From NCBI GenBank assembly GCA_021401465.1, contig JADDMT010000090.1:58709-122708 (forward strand): a stretch of 64,000 nt of DNA, in the 5' to 3' direction. Source of the stretch: Teratosphaeria epicoccoides. Its lineage: Eukaryota > Ascomycota > Dothideomycetes > Mycosphaerellales > Teratosphaeriaceae. Shown in pieces: positions 22,307-33,700 of this stretch; positions within the stretch are counted from its first letter, which is position 1; each line of letters opens with the position of its first letter. Below the pieces are notes generated by a model, which saw nothing but the letters and a program-made list of their open reading frames with translations, was not told the origin of the DNA and ran no database searches. The position numbers were made by a program, and so were the translations under genes.

Positions 22307-24100
22307 CCTTAGAATAGCTACTACCTTTACATAAATAGTTCCTACATCTAATATATCTAGTAGATCCTAGCTTTAAGATCTATGTATACCTACATCTAAT
22401 GTGCATTAGATTACTATTAGAAGCATAGGGTTAGTTCGTTGCTTTTTTAAACATAGCAAACATGCGGACTTATAGTCTAAGTAGTAGCGTCCTAGGTCTA
22501 AGACAGGTAACTTCTAGGATGTCTACTCTAAAGTGTTAGCTTTGTTTACTATATTATCTCCTATTCTTATTTCGAATGCTTCCCTTCTTTTAAGCTCTTT
22601 CTCCTAATAGTAGCTAGCATCTAAGTAAGTACATAACTAGGCACTTCTAACCCTTCTATATCATCTGTGTCTTGCTTATACTAACTAAACTACTACCCTT
22701 TTAAGGATAAGAGCAAAGTAGGTATAGCCTAGCTACATACGCTAGATGCCTTATCTGTTATGCTATAGCACTTCTTGTAAACCTTCAGATCGCTAAGTAT
22801 CCTCTCTAGACTAAACATACTTAAGTATACTATAGAGGACGCTTAGTCCCTTATTAATAACATACCTAATCATGTCTGTAATGTCTGTAGCAAGGTTCGT
22901 TCTTATACTCTAGTACATGTTCTTAGTGTCTAACTTCTCTAGAAATAGGGCGTCTAAAAGCGCACTGCTACTTAATTCCTTTAAGGCGGCTACAAGTATT
23001 CCTACAAAATAACTAGCAAGCAAAAAGGCCGTATCCTTGACAGCTGCTACCGCTTTAGCATTAACTACATGTTACCTCTAGACGCATACTAACTAGCGGC
23101 TCTAAGTAGTGCTTAAGGCGCAAATGACCTGACATGATAGAATGCTACAGATAGGGTGCTAATTTAAAAGGTGCTTATGTATATTAGGAAGCAGAGGATT
23201 CTAGTGTAGAAAGGAATAACAGGAAATCTTAGGAGATAGTAGAAGGAGAATAAGGTAGAGCTATAGGTAGAGCGCATGCTAACTATTATAGGAAAGGAGG
23301 ACGTACCTAGGAGGGTTAATACTAAGAGCTCTAGGATAGTAGTAGCTTGTAGAGACAGTAGGACTATAACTATAACAAAGATCATAGGGGGTAGTAGCGC
23401 CCTTAAACATAGTCTTATAGTCTAAACCTTATACTCTTAGTACTATAGATGCGACTAATCTAAGGTTCCGCAAAATTGTGAGCTTTCTGCAAGAGGAGTA
23501 CTATCTTGCTAGTAGTAGGCTAACAAAGCAGGAGGATATATAGGGTCTACTTTAATTAGGATAGCATGTTACAAGTTATAGGGCTAATAATGTAGAGAAA
23601 GAGGTTTATGTCTAGGAGTAGAAAGTAGATACTTTAGTAATAAGGCTAGAGTAGAAGTTATTACTTTAGGATGTATATACTTGTCCTAGCTATAATGTCT
23701 GTATAGGCTGTCCTCCTATAATCTGTAAGTCGCGAGTTTAAAGGGTCCTTTTCTAGTTTACCCCTTGTAATTCCTAGATTTGCTCTAAGCCTCTAAAGAA
23801 GTAGTAGTACTCTCTAGAATCCCTTTAGAGACTACATAGTATCTAAAGCTCTCCTGCTTATGTAAGTGCTAAACCTCTCCTATGCTAGCCCTAATCGCAT
23901 ATTAAGAACATAGCTAGTAGGCTGTAGTTAAGATCTAGCTTGTAATGACCTAGCTAGCAGCAATGTAAGAAGAGCCTGAAAGTATGTAGAAAAAGTGTAA
24001 AGGGGATGTACTATCTATTAGGACTTACTCGAAGGTAGAAGATTTGTATGACTCTACTTAAGGTGTTCTATCGCATCTGCTAACAGACGACTTTGCTTGA

Positions 24101-24148
24101 GCACGGTCTACCTCACGAACGAAATAACGTTCGCGACGTGGACCGTGC
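24101..24148. repeat. imperfect hairpin at the AT/GC boundary
   Basis: GCACGGTC pairs with GACCGTGC as the outer 8-base stem, and CGAACG with CGTTCG as the inner stem around an AAATAA-like loop, with mismatches between. It sits at the switch from RIPed to normal composition. Confidence 0.6.
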
Positions 24149-24306
24149 AGAACGGCGAACACTACGGAATTAGCACTAACAGGCCAAGCTAATAAGAATG
24201 TCGATGAGCGCTAACTGCTGCTATCTGAATATCCGCCTGGGTTCTGCTCGTGCTGGGCCTGACCGCACCCGATTGATTCTCCGACTCTGTATGAGTGGGC
24301 GCCCTC

Positions 24307-24676
24307 TCAAGCCTTCTTGGCCCTGCGAGTCAACTTCTGCTTGATGGCCTCTAGCTCTTTGAGACCGCCTACGCTGATGGACGATTCCTCATCACCCGAC
24401 GACTCCTCATCACCTGCCTTGCCGGCAGGGCGGTACGGCTGATGTAGGGACGAAGGAAGCGGCGCCCATGGTCGAAGTTCGGCGCACCACTCTCCGGGAA
24501 GTCGGTGGCCATGGTGTAGGTAAAGTCCGGACGGCTGAAAGTGGCACTGCAAACGGGACGCAAGGCTTTGCGCTAGTCAAGGGCTCGGCCTTGATTGCCA
24601 TTGGCAGCTTCTCGGCGCAGATGTTGCTCTGAGTGGTGGTCGACATGGTTGCTGTTGTGGGTTGGCGGTGAGTCAC
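24307..24676 (-). pseudogene. short gene with two frameshifts, product unknown
   Basis: Minus-strand coding sequence from ATG 24676 (MSTTTQSNICAEKLP) to a TGA at 24309-24307. Three frames must be joined: the first to about 24565, the second (CSATFSRPDFTYTMATDF, RFLRPYISRTALPA) to about 24425, and the third ending GDEESS repeats and a basic tail LKELEAIKQKLTRRAKKA. Each joint is a one-base shift, near 24565 and near 24422. No intron consensus fits, so this is either a pseudogene or carries sequencing errors. Normal base composition, no RIP. I recognise no family; the acidic Ser stretch and basic C-terminus are the only features. Confidence 0.45.
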
Positions 24677-24737
24677 TGAGGCATCGGTCTTGTCGACGAT
24701 GCAGCATCTTCCTTGACGACAAGCACCTCAACCCGAC

Positions 24738-25130
24738 CCTGACGACTGAGCCGTCCGCGAGACCGGGTTCTATCGCGCAACAGACATCGACAACGTTCCT
24801 GTGGCTGCAGCGGTGTACGTGCGACATGCAGCCCCATCGCTTTGCGCAACAAAGACGCTATCTGCACAGATTCCTCCAACCTGACGACTGGGCCGTCTGC
24901 GAGACCGCATCTATCGCGCAACGGACATCGACAACGTTCCTGTGGCTTTTCCATGCGGTGAAGATGCGACATGCAGCTGCATCCCGTTGCGCAACAAAGA
25001 CGCTGATTCCTCCAACCTGACGACTGGGTCGTTCGCAAGGCCAGATTCTATCGCGCAACGGACGTCGACAACGCTCCTGTGGCTTTCTATGCGGTAAAGG
25101 TGCGACATACATGGGATGGAAGCTGCAACT
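24738..25130. repeat. minisatellite, three units of about 140 bases
   Basis: Units begin CCTGACGACTG at 24738, 24880 and 25016 (periods 142 and 136). Each holds a TCTATCGCGCAACRGAC core and a GTGCGACAT-like block, and the first two also GCGCAACAAAGACGCT. Divergence is moderate and not of the RIP type. ORFs read across it on both strands are products of the repeat. Confidence 0.8.
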
Positions 25131-25415
25131 CTCCCTGCCACACCCGCAGCTCCGCATTACGGAATGTCTCAGATCGATCCCACGCGCGACTACCACGGAC
25201 AGGACCATGTCGCGAACGTTCTCGCGAATGTCGACGATCTGGTCAGGCGCAAACGTCTGTCGCAAGGTCTTGGTTGCTGGCGTTCCTGTTCTGCCGATGA
25301 CTTGATGCTTGAAGAGGTGCTAGGAGCGGAGAAGCGGGATGAGGCTTTGATGTCTCGGATGTCTGATACCACTAGCCACTCCATGCAGCGCAACATGGTT
25401 GGAATCGCTGCCTAA
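25116..25415 (+). CDS. possible small protein, 99 residues, unrecognised
   Basis: Open from ATG 25116 to TAA 25413-25415 in the GC island, just after the minisatellite. The second half (DDLMLEEVLGAEKRDEAL and following) has protein-like acidic/amphipathic composition. No signal peptide, membrane segment or family is recognised. Overlapping frames on the other strand are weaker. It could be an exon of a longer gene or a chance frame. Confidence 0.3.
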   Translation: MEAATLPATPAAPHYGMSQIDPTRDYHGQDHVANVLANVDDLVRRKRLSQGLGCWRSCSADDLMLEEVLGAEKRDEALMSRMSDTTSHSMQRNMVGIAA

Positions 25416-25590
25416 GAAGTGATCAGAATTGGTGTGGATCTCAAAGACATGACGAGTTAGGTAATGTGTCACGGGATCCTCTTGCCGCGGGAAGGCAGGT
25501 CGGATGGATCTTCTCGTCTACAGACTATACCACATCCGCTCTTCCTACAACCGTCCGGCTCTCGTCCCGCACTATCAACGACCTCTCACC

Positions 25591-26156
25591 ATGCCTCCAA
25601 AAATCACCAAGGCCGCTAAAGCCAGGAGCAAAGGCCAGCAACCCCCTGGCAAAGCCGCCCAGTGGTCCTACTCGTACCGCGACCGCAACAGACGCTACAC
25701 CGACCTGCTGCTCAAAGCCGTCATGCGCCATGTCCCTGGCGCGCAGCAGTTAGAGGGGCTCACGCACTTGCGAGACAAAGCCAGGATTTTGGAAGAGATC
25801 CTCGCGACGGTCGACAGTGGGATTAATGGCGGGGGTGGTAAGTTCTCTGTGTTTGTGGTGCTTTTGTGGCTTGTTTTCCAGGGTCGGAGCTGATTAAGCG
25901 GGTAGGAGAGGAGGCGCGGGATTCGGGATCCGCGGAGTCGGTCGACTTGGACGGTCTGGTCGATGCTGATGCTGATGCTGATGCTAATGCTAATGCGGAG
26001 GATCTGCTGTCGACGAGTGGCAGCTGCGAGCTATCGCAGGATGCTAGATGTCAGTGTGGAATTTGTGGGCATGTGCATGATGTTCCCGGCTTTTGTCTGT
26101 GCGAAATTTGTTGGCAGACGCATGATATGTTCGATGCCTGTCCGGGCGCGGCTTGA
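25591..26156 (+). CDS. intron-containing host gene with C-terminal Cys/His motif
   Basis: Two exons, 25591-25837 and 25882-26156, joined across a 44-base intron (GTAAGT ... TTTTCCAG, 25838-25881). The splice keeps the frame and gives 173 residues. The start is chosen because CACCATG at 25591 has good fungal context after a pyrimidine-rich leader; an upstream in-frame ATG at 25504 is possible. The N-terminus is basic (MPPKITKAAKARSKG). The middle is an amphipathic helix-like segment. Exon 2 has an Asp-Ala/Asn run encoded by GATGCT repeats, then a compact CQCGICGHVH...FCLCEICWQTH segment that looks able to bind zinc. No secretion signal. I do not recognise the family. It has no RIP and is the best candidate here for a live host gene. 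Confidence 0.65.
25838..25881 (+). other. 44-base spliceosomal intron
   Basis: 5' GTAAGT and 3' TTGTTTTCCAG with a T-rich body. Without splicing the frame runs into a stop shortly after the junction (25891-25893). With splicing it continues to 26156. Confidence 0.7.
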
Positions 26157-26940
26157 GGGCAGGCGCATGGCGTGGGCGACGGAGGTCCGGTATATGGAGC
26201 AGATGAAAGGATTTCGGAGAGGACCTCCAGACGGCTTTGATGACCGGACGTGGTGTGGCTGGTTTTTTTCTTCGATGCAGCGAACGAGACGAAGGACGGG
26301 GTGATGGCTATGATGTTACTTGCAATGATGTGATGACAGATCATGATGGGACGGCATGGATGATGATGAATGAGCTGATGGAGTGCGAGCTGCGTGACTG
26401 CATTGGTAGAAGAAATGCAAAAGGTCTGCAGGGAGTACTATCACATGCCTCTTCTCGTGTTACTGCAGCTTTCGACAGCTCGTAGTATCTCGATGTGTTC
26501 CTGTGAGAAGCTGCGGTTCTTAGTGCGGAGGTAGACGGCGGACTGTTGTATTGGCGCGGTACCACGCGAGCTATCAACTATTACATTCGCAGCACTAGTC
26601 ATCGTAGTCCAAGATCTCATCACTCGCGCGGAGCCGAATCGACACGAGGCCATCACACGAAGCACCTGCAAAGACACTCCGAGCTCTGGTCAGGACAGGG
26701 CGGTAGTAAGAGGCGGATCACTGCTTAGTCGAAAGTGAGGATCGTGCATGAGTCAAGCCAATTCCCAAGAGTCTTGGGCATGAGTCGAGTCTACCCGCGG
26801 GGGGGGGGGGGGAATGGGTGGTGCGGATTCTCCCGCTCTCTTTGCATTCAGTCTCTATTCTCAACGCCAGAACGTTAATCAACCATCGCAAACATCAGAT
26901 CAGGGCACAGAGCAGGTCTTGGAAAGGGACGCTCTGTGTC
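26157..26940. other. GC-balanced intergenic sequence
   Basis: No gene recognised. It holds the probable 3' untranslated region of the preceding gene, a small perfect palindrome CCCAAGA-G-TCTTGGG at 26764-26778, and a run of 14 G at 26799-26812. Short ORFs on both strands show no protein-like features I can support. Confidence 0.5.
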
Positions 26941-28440
26941 CTGATATATTGACAACGGCTAAGGCGAAGAAGGAGCGAAATGTCGAGCGCTCACGACGGG
27001 CAGTTGACCGAGATGCACAATGAGCTCTCGAGTGCTCGCGACGAGAACCTGGCCAAGGCGAAGAAGGATCGAAGTCTCGAGCGCTCACGATGAGGAGATG
27101 GCATAGCGGCGGAGAGGGAGGCGGGTATATGACGGCGAGCTTGCGGGCCATGAGGGTGAGGCGCGCAAGTTGCGCCAAAGGCTGGTGGACCCGGAACAAG
27201 GAGCGTATGATCCAAGGGCAGACAGATGGCTGCGCAGCCTCTGCCGCTAGGACAGCAACACCCTGCCGCCGCCAGCAGGAACAACATTATGAGGGCGCGT
27301 GCTGTACCACTTTCGCAACTCCGCGGCAGAAGCTTTCTCACGCGTAGGCTCTCGAGCGCGGCTTGGCTTGAAGAGGATCATTCACGCACTTGCAACTACC
27401 TGTCAGCGTTCCGCCCCAATGAATGGCCCTCTCAGCGAGCCGCCGATCAAGAGACGTGTCTTAGCCGCGATGGCACTGAGCTTGCCCGGGGCAACCCGCG
27501 CCCAGAACAGGCAGGATATGGTTTATGGCACGTAGGCCATTGTCAGCAATTGGCCACACGAGGCTTCAGACACCGAGGAGATGGGACATGGAAGTGCGGC
27601 GTGAATGGAGGACGAAGGAGGACTCATTGGACGCCGGCCTGGTCATGGCTGCATCGGGATCAAGTACACGGCCCGTTTTGATAGTCTTGATCATGTGCAA
27701 ACAAGCTTACTACTCAAATACCTACTTCTTGCAATCCTTCGCGTCGCACCGTTGCTCAAGGTCATTCAATGCTGGCGCCATGATCTGTCAAGCGCTCCCA
27801 TATCCTCCGACCATGTGCTAGCGGACCTCACTGCCGTGACAGCAGGGATATCAGCCTTGACGAGTCAATGTTTGCTAAGTGCCTGCTGTTGGCTAGCCGT
27901 CGTCAATACCGTGATAGCCTGCCTTCACTAACGAACTCAGCCGACGGGCTTGCAGGCAATGCATCTTACATCAAGGGTAGGGAGTCGGACGAGCATGTCT
28001 GACCTTGTAGTCTTCAAGGGCGACAGGAAGCTCTTGCAGACCTTCCTCGCAGACGTCTCTTTCAGATTGTCCTTAACAGCGACCCGTACCCAGCTAAGCG
28101 TCACAAGCTCATGTATGCTTTCAGCTATGTCAAAGACGCAGCTGAAAGTGTATCTGACAATATCGATGAGACAGACGACACTGACATAAGCCTCAAGGAT
28201 ATCAAGATTAAACTTCACAGCTTTGCGGACCTCCGCAGGTTGACAGGGATGCGTTCAGACGATCCGGATGAAATCGAAAGATGAACATTTTCAAACAAGC
28301 GTAGCGACGAAGCCGGCTACTTCCTCGCCGACTTCAATTCGCATCGAAAGTATTCTGCAATACGAAGGTAATGCTCGCGACGAGGCTGTAGAGAAGTGTT
28401 TCAACATTACGAGCGAGGACCTTTGAATAGTGAAGCTAAT
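26941..28440 (+). pseudogene. unRIPed LTR-retrotransposon gag relic
   Basis: Gag-like pieces follow one another in changing frames. A coiled-coil N-terminal part has a repeated AKAKK(E/D)RxxERS unit (about 26955 and 27050). A KLRQRLVDPEQ-like stretch lies near 27165, and a core resembling fungal gag (VFKGDRKLLQTFLADV, then SDPYPAKRHKLMYAFSYVKDAAE) at about 27995-28160. A later piece (YFLADFNSHRKYS, then YEGNARDEAVEKCFN) lies near 28320-28420. Decay is by indels and ordinary substitutions rather than C-to-T stops. No LTRs or pol were found. It is a single-copy remnant, different from A, B, C and D. Confidence 0.5.
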
Positions 28441-28559
28441 AGGGCCATGAGCTTTTGTGTCTGTTACATCTCTGACATGTAGACAGACAGGTCAACTAGG
28501 CTACCTATCCTTCGGCGAGTTTCTCTGAAGGCTGCGCGTAAGGCTTAAAGTAATTTACT

Positions 28560-29628
28560 TTACATTCCTGATTTAAAGTGCAGGCAAACTTATGCACAAG
28601 CAGGAAAGCGCTACGCAGGTCATGTTCATTGCCCCTTTAATAGGCAGATGCAGTTCTTGCCTTAATCTGTATTTAGGGGTTATATCTGTAATCACATTAG
28701 GTACATAACCCTACTATAATAGAATAAAGCTATTATGTAGTACTAGACTCTCTTTGTAAATCTAGGAAAGGCATTTACTTTAGTAGTAAGGATATATAGG
28801 TAGCCTTATATAGTAGGTATCTATAGCATCTTAGTACTATAATAAGGCAGATTAATTACTAGTAATGCTATAGTAATCCCTTTAGTATATCTAGCAAAGT
28901 AATTATAGACTTAAGCCTCCTATTTACTAATTATAATTCTTAGACTTTAGACATTAGAGTCATTTAAGGTAGCTCTGCCTTGCATATTAGATAGCTTGCT
29001 ATTAGCATTATATGTATAGCAGGTATCTGTTAATAGCAGATATAGTTATAAAATAAACATAAGCTTATAGATATATAGACATAGCTTAGTAGGGTAAGTC
29101 TTCCTAGAAACCTACTTTCTAGTTAGGGTAATGCAAATATGCTTGTATAGCTACAGGGACAGGTTGCCTGTAGTTAAGACAGGGTCTAATAAAAGACAGA
29201 GGGCCTAGTAGCAGAGTATAGCGTTAATAGAAGGCATAGTTATTATAGGCCTAGTACTTTAGATTTAGACAGGTAGTAGTAGACTAAGAGTACTTACACT
29301 GCTTAAGTAATACCTATTAACAATGCTTCTAATTAGTAGTTATTACTAGACATTTTAGTATTACGTAGCCTATAAGATCTAGCTAGTATAGATCTTAACA
29401 ATTAAGGAGATAAGGTACCCTTAGTTATGTAAGGCTCCTACTACTACTACTAGCCTAGGCAAGTCTCCTGTCTACATGCTTCACATATAAGCTAACTTGC
29501 TATGATGTTGCTACTAGCGCTAACCTCTGCTAATGACATTAGCAGATACTAATAGTAGTGTTAATTACTTTAATGCTATGACAAAGCTTAGTATAAACTT
29601 TTATTAGTAGTATAGGCCTCCTAGCTAG
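28560..29628. other. AT-rich decayed region, nothing recognised
   Basis: Composition returns to TpA-rich RIP-like sequence near 28560-28680 and continues to the B2 boundary. No ORF of note, no LTR end and no motif was recognised on either strand. Confidence 0.5.
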
Positions 29629-30048
29629 TGTCATAAGGGTAGGTGCTAATAGCAGGAAGGGGATTAGGTGTTAGACTCGCAGAGTAGTAAAGAATATTAA
29701 CAATAGCAATTAACCTTGTAACTAACTATCCCCCCTAGAGGAGAGGATTAAATTAAGCATGAAGCTCCTAACTACCTGTCCTAAAGCTATCCCTATATAC
29801 TAGAGAGACAGGGTAGTTCTGCTAGATCTGTTAACAGACCTGTTAGACCTATATCTGTAGATCTATAGACTAACCCTATAGATCTAGGTATCTATTCTTA
29901 CATGACAGATCCTTTCTTCCCTATAGGCCTGTAGATCTGTAGACTAACCCTACAGATCTAGGTGTCTATCCTTATGTAATAGATCCTTTCTTCCCTACCT
30001 ATGTTATGACTTATGCTATAGTACTTATAACTTATAACCTTCATGATA
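29629..30048 (-). repeat. family B LTR, left of B2
   Basis: TGTCATAAGG...CATGATA, with the terminal CA RIPed to TA. 420 bases. The GATCTGT/ACAGATC hairpins are recognisable but eroded. Confidence 0.9.
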
Positions 30049-30126
30049 CTATCCCCCTCTTAGCCTAGCTTGTCTCTAAGCTACTTATTAGTACAGGGTT
30101 TCTTTTGCTATTTCCTTTGCGTAGTA

Positions 30127-30747
30127 ATGTCTTCTCTTTCTACATTACTACCTTGTGTCATTCTAGATACTAACGCCCCTTTAACGCAGAAACGTAAACA
30201 CCGCGTAAATCGAATCTATTGTTAGGGCAAGGAAAGCATAAAGTCTTATACTTAGTATTAAGAGTTAAAGCTTGTTTGTTAAGTACACATTTCCTTAGGG
30301 AAATGTTTGTACTATTACTTTAGTAACTGTCGAAGTTACGACGCAAAGGTAACAGAGGTTAAATAGAAGAGGTTAGGTAATTAGCGGAAAAGACTAATTG
30401 CTAATCTCGACTATGTAAAGGCAGCCCTAGCCAAGGCTTTACAGAAGCTAATAGAGGCGCATACAAAGGAGATGTGTCTTTAGAAATAGTTAGATGTAGT
30501 TAACTATGAGGTCGAGGATAGTCGCGCTCTTAAGGAGCGTGAGATTAGGGAGGATGAGGCTAAAGAGCAGGCTCTTTAGCAGACTAGGTTCCTTCTTAAC
30601 CTAGATCCCTTAGCGGGTCTTGCGCTTAGTCCTATAACATAGAGCGTAATAGAAGGTTTTACTGACGTATTATACTAGGGTTTCCTAGATAGCGTAGTAG
30701 CCGAGCCTACTAATAGCGTCTCGCAGGAGCCTAATCGTGGCTTATGA
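30127..30747 (+). pseudogene. family B antisense gene, B2 copy
   Basis: 207 codons, ATG 30127 to TGA 30745-30747, exactly the length of the B1 and B3 copies. Same Cys-cluster and coiled-coil layout, with some Cys/Arg codons altered (one Cys codon reads CAC). Internal TAG/TAA only. Confidence 0.7.
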
Positions 30748-33700
30748 TCTTCTTCCTAGGTTCGTTCTCTACTCGAAACTCCGTATCTTTTGCTAACAGT
30801 TTCGTAGGTGTTTTAGGGATTCCTAGGTGTTTTCGGTATTCCTGTATCCTTCCTATTCTACTAAGTACTCTCGCTGTTTGTCTACCTAGCAAGTGTCGAC
30901 GATTTTCTCGACAGTGTACTCTAGTTCTTCGACCTTAGGGTTAAGTAGTAAGGGTTCCGTTTATAGTGTAGCGTCTAGCGCTACTTGTTCTAGCAGAGAG
31001 ACATAGAATACAGGGTATATTCTTATCTGCTTAGGTAGCTATAATTTAAAATTAACTGGTCCTTTCTTAGCCTTAATCCGAAAAGGTCCTAGTTTCATAG
31101 TGTCTAGTTTTTTACTTGGCTTGTCTAATTTGATATAATAGCAGAGGAGATATACCTTGTCCCCCTCCTTTAGAATTAGTCCCTTAATTCTCTTGCGATT
31201 CGCATACTATGCCATGTTCTGTTAATAGAACTATAGGTCGAGTTATGCTTCTATTTGTAGTTAGTAGAGGTATTCTACTCGCCTAAGTGCTACTAGGTTT
31301 AGATTACTAGCTAAGACATCTAGAATGTCTTCTATAGCTAATCCATACGCTATCTAAAATAGCGAGAGTCCTATCGACTCTACTAGCGTACTATTATATA
31401 CAAGCTACGCTATTAGCAGCAACTCTACCTAGTTGTTCTAGTCTCTATTCACATAGGATCGAAGATACTATTCTAGCGTCTTTTAGACGTTCTGTCTGTC
31501 TATCTGTTTAAGGGGAGAAGGAAGTACTTAGTTAATGTTTAACCTAGAATTGTCTCATTAGGGCTTTCTAGAAGTTTGAGGTAAACACGGATCCTCGATC
31601 CATTACTAGGTCTTGTAGCATACTATGTAATGCTACTACCTATTTAATGAAGACATGTACGATATCTTTAGTCTTGAAGTCTTTATAGTATAGGATAAAC
31701 TTCCTGAACTTAGTAAATTAGTCGACTACTACCATGATTCTATTAAAGAACTCATTAGTAGCGGGTTCTTTTAACTAGGGTAGTTTAACAATAAAGTCTA
31801 TAGCGAGCGATTCCTATGGCTATTAGGGTACCTGTAGTAGTTGTAGTAGCCTATATAGTTTATGACAGTTATGCTTACTCTGTTAGCAAGTTATACATTA
31901 GCAGACATAGTCCTCGATTACTCTGCCTATCCTAGGGAAGTAATATTCTCGTTAGAGAATTTGCTTCATTTTAGACACTCCTAGGTGTCCTGCCTAAGGA
32001 ACGTCATGTTAGAGGCATAGTAGCTCCGAACATAAGGATGTTAGTATGTATACTAACCCCTAGAAGAGAAGCACTCTGTCTTTGTCTTCCTAGTCCTCCT
32101 GTCTATTAATGTCGTTACGGACAGCGAGTGCAGTTAGGTCGTAGACTAGTGCGTTCTTTAGGTCGTCCTAGAACTCGCTAGTCTATATGATGGCTATAGC
32201 CGCGAGTCGGTTAACTCTAAGCGTGCTATTACTATTTTCCTAGAGAATAGCATGTTTCTCCTGTTTCACGCCCTTCATGTAATCAGTCTGGCGGCTAAGT
32301 GCATTAGCGCGTGCGTTATTAGATCCCTTACGATAGACGATCTTATAGTTAAAGCTAGAGAGTTCCTTACTCTATCAGACTTGTTGTTAGTTTAACTCCT
32401 TCGTTGTAGTAAAGTATCGCAAGTTCTTATAGTCTATGTAGACTGTAACCTAGTACTTAGACCCTCCTAAGTAGACTCGCTACGCTTTATAGGCATCTAC
32501 TATAGCTAGAAGTTCTTTGTTATAGACGTCGTAATAGAGCTTAGGTCTAGACAGCTTTCTCGGGCAATAGGCAACTAGCTGTAGTCGTCTACTCGGTCCT
32601 AGTTGACTTAAGCATGCCCTAAGTGCTATATTAGAGGCATCTGTTTTAACTATAATAGGCTTATTAGGGTCGAATATAAGCAAGATTAGCTAATCTGTAA
32701 ATTATTGCTTAAGTTCCTTAAAGGCATTCTGTTAGGCGTCATCCTATACGAATAGTATATCTTTCGTAGTAAGGGTCATAAGTAGTGCTGTAATCCTTGA
32801 AAAGTTCGCGATGAATCTTCGATAGAAGTTAGCAAACCTAAGGAAGGACTATACTTCCTTAACATTAGTTAGTGTAGGCTACTCTCTTATGACTTTAACC
32901 TTCTTAGTGTCTATCTTGATCCTGTTCTAGGCTACTACGTAGCCGAGGAACTAGACTTCTTGCTTATGAAACTCGCTCTTCTAAGGCTTAACCTTTAGCT
33001 TGTAATCCTAGAGTTTCTAAAGTACCTTACGTATATAAGTCCTATGTTCTTCGATTATTCGTAAGTAGCCAAGGATGTTATATAAGTATATAACTACAAA
33101 GACGTTAAGGTACTCTCGTAGCACGTTGTTAATAAATGCCTGCTATGTAGCTAGGGCATTTGTTAACCTAAATAGTATAACTATATACTCGTAGTGTCTA
33201 AACCTAGTTTAGAACATAGTCTTCTATTCTTCGCCTTCCTTGATTCAAATTCGGTTATTTGCTCCTAGTATGTTAAACTTCAAGAACTATACTACTCCTT
33301 GTAGGCGATCCTGTAACTCTAAGAGCAAAGGAAGCGGATAACTATTTTTTATTGTGATGTTATTTAATCTATAATAGTCTACGTAAAGTCGCTAGTCGTC
33401 TTCCCCCTTAGGGACAAACAGGATTAGATATCCTGCTAGGGACTACGATTCAAGGATGAAGCCCTTCTAGAGGTTGTCTTTAAGGTATTTCCGGAGAATC
33501 TCTAGCTTCGCTGCTAATAATAGGCAAACTAGTTGCTTCGTCAGCGTTCTGCCTAGGAGTAAGGGTATCCTGTAGTCCTACTCCTAGTATTCTAGCAGAG
33601 CCTCTTAGTCGGGTTCCTCCTCAAAAAGAGTAGCAAACTCCTTATACTCGTCAGGGATAGTAAACTCGACTTTGACTTCAGATTATGTTGCTTTAACCTA

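Larger units (their letters stand above)
21132..24085. other. AT-rich decayed region, unidentified
   Basis: TpA-rich, RIP-like sequence between B1 and the GC island. No LTR, reverse transcriptase or transposase motif was recognised. It contains one open frame (21283-21633), a 68-base direct duplication (22133 and 22239), and minus-strand frames around 22520-23100 broken only by TAG/TAA. The latter suggest at least one former protein gene on that strand, product unknown. Confidence 0.5.

Noticed and set aside
24410..25305. Many overlapping 60-140 residue ORFs on both strands
   Set aside because: Most lie across the minisatellite or in alternate frames of GC-rich DNA. Only the frame with protein-like features and the spliced gene were kept.
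26799..26812. Run of 14 G as a functional element
   Set aside because: A lone homopolymer with no further G-tracts to support a quadruplex; may also be length-uncertain in sequencing.
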